Origin: Henriciella sp.
GTDB lineage: Bacteria; Pseudomonadota; Alphaproteobacteria; Caulobacterales; Hyphomonadaceae
Length of the DNA stretch: 64,000 bases
NCBI GenBank assembly: GCA_013213785.1
Contig: JABSPZ010000010.1
Location: 183,087-247,086, forward strand
Direction of reading: 5' to 3'
Position 1 is the stretch's first letter, and each line of letters starts with the position of its first letter. A program made the translations under genes and the position numbers. Of this stretch, positions 63,902 to 64,000 are shown piece after piece. The notes beneath the pieces were generated by a model, which did no database searches, had not been told where the DNA came from, and was given only the letters and a program-made list of their open reading frames with translations.

Positions 63902-64000
63902 AAGCCAGTTTTGCTAGATCCCGGTGTCCAGCCCCCATTCTATGTGCCACTTTGAAGTAGGGTTTCTGGAACAGGCGGACGCATGCCGAGCGCCTGATGT

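Overview
The window is 64 kb of a dense chromosome from an alphaproteobacterium, most likely a marine member of the Hyphomonadaceae/Maricaulales/Caulobacterales neighbourhood. This is inferred from gene content, with no search run: a helicase-S4-ferredoxin cluster, a PhyR/NepR/HWE-kinase stress locus, an Oar-like TonB receptor, paired acyl-CoA dehydrogenases and many secreted or lipoprotein genes. I see no CRISPR array, rRNA operon or complete tRNA gene, and no intact insertion sequence.

Layout. 1-5.9 kb: end of a VOC protein, then a leftward operon (GT39, SUV3-like helicase, S4 protein, TerB protein, FdxA). 6-9.3 kb: large TonB receptor closed by a strong terminator. 9.3-13 kb: aguA-aguB (agmatine to putrescine), rhomboid protease, zapE. 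13-16.8 kb: M28 peptidase, bacterioferritin with a Fur/Mur-type box, CDGSH protein, hydrolase, SCP2 protein. 17-19.7 kb: an acyl-CoA carboxyltransferase subunit followed by the only gene-poor stretch, with REP-like palindromes and a GC-rich segment I could not identify. 19.8-22.4 kb: TPP riboswitch, DUF1801 gene, thiC and a small membrane gene. 22.4-32.3 kb: regulators, CPBP proteins, a metallo-hydrolase operon and several secreted proteins. 32-43.5 kb: lipid metabolism (tesB, fadD-like), thiD, PhzF, murI, PstS, a ProX-type deacylase and DUF genes. 43.5-47.7 kb: general stress response (phyR, frame-interrupted nepR, HWE kinase), bolA, ftsH.

50.0-52.4 kb is the most unusual region: an array of small secreted six-cysteine proteins of 126 residues. 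One member is intact on the + strand and one on the - strand. A third is cut into two halves that lie in swapped order on either side of the intact - strand member; its halves rejoin codon-perfectly to 126 residues with all six cysteines. Two more are truncated at the two junctions and another carries one extra A. Two members share an upstream element (21 of 23 bases identical). This is a rearranged, apparently fast-evolving family that I cannot assign to a known one.

52.4-64 kb: peroxiredoxin, SixA-like phosphatase, a photolyase-like protein without most of its FAD domain, a GT2 glycosyltransferase behind an AT-rich intergenic region, two acyl-CoA dehydrogenases, an FMN glutamate-synthase-like protein whose start lies in the preceding terminator, a VUT transporter, folA, an SMP-30 protein and a secreted repeat-domain protein. 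The last 150 bases contain the 3-prime half of a tRNA gene on the - strand, which looks like an attachment site with an integrated element starting to its right.

Two reading frames (nepR and one array member) are each broken by one base in a run of A. Both may be sequencing errors, so these frames should be checked before any biological reading.
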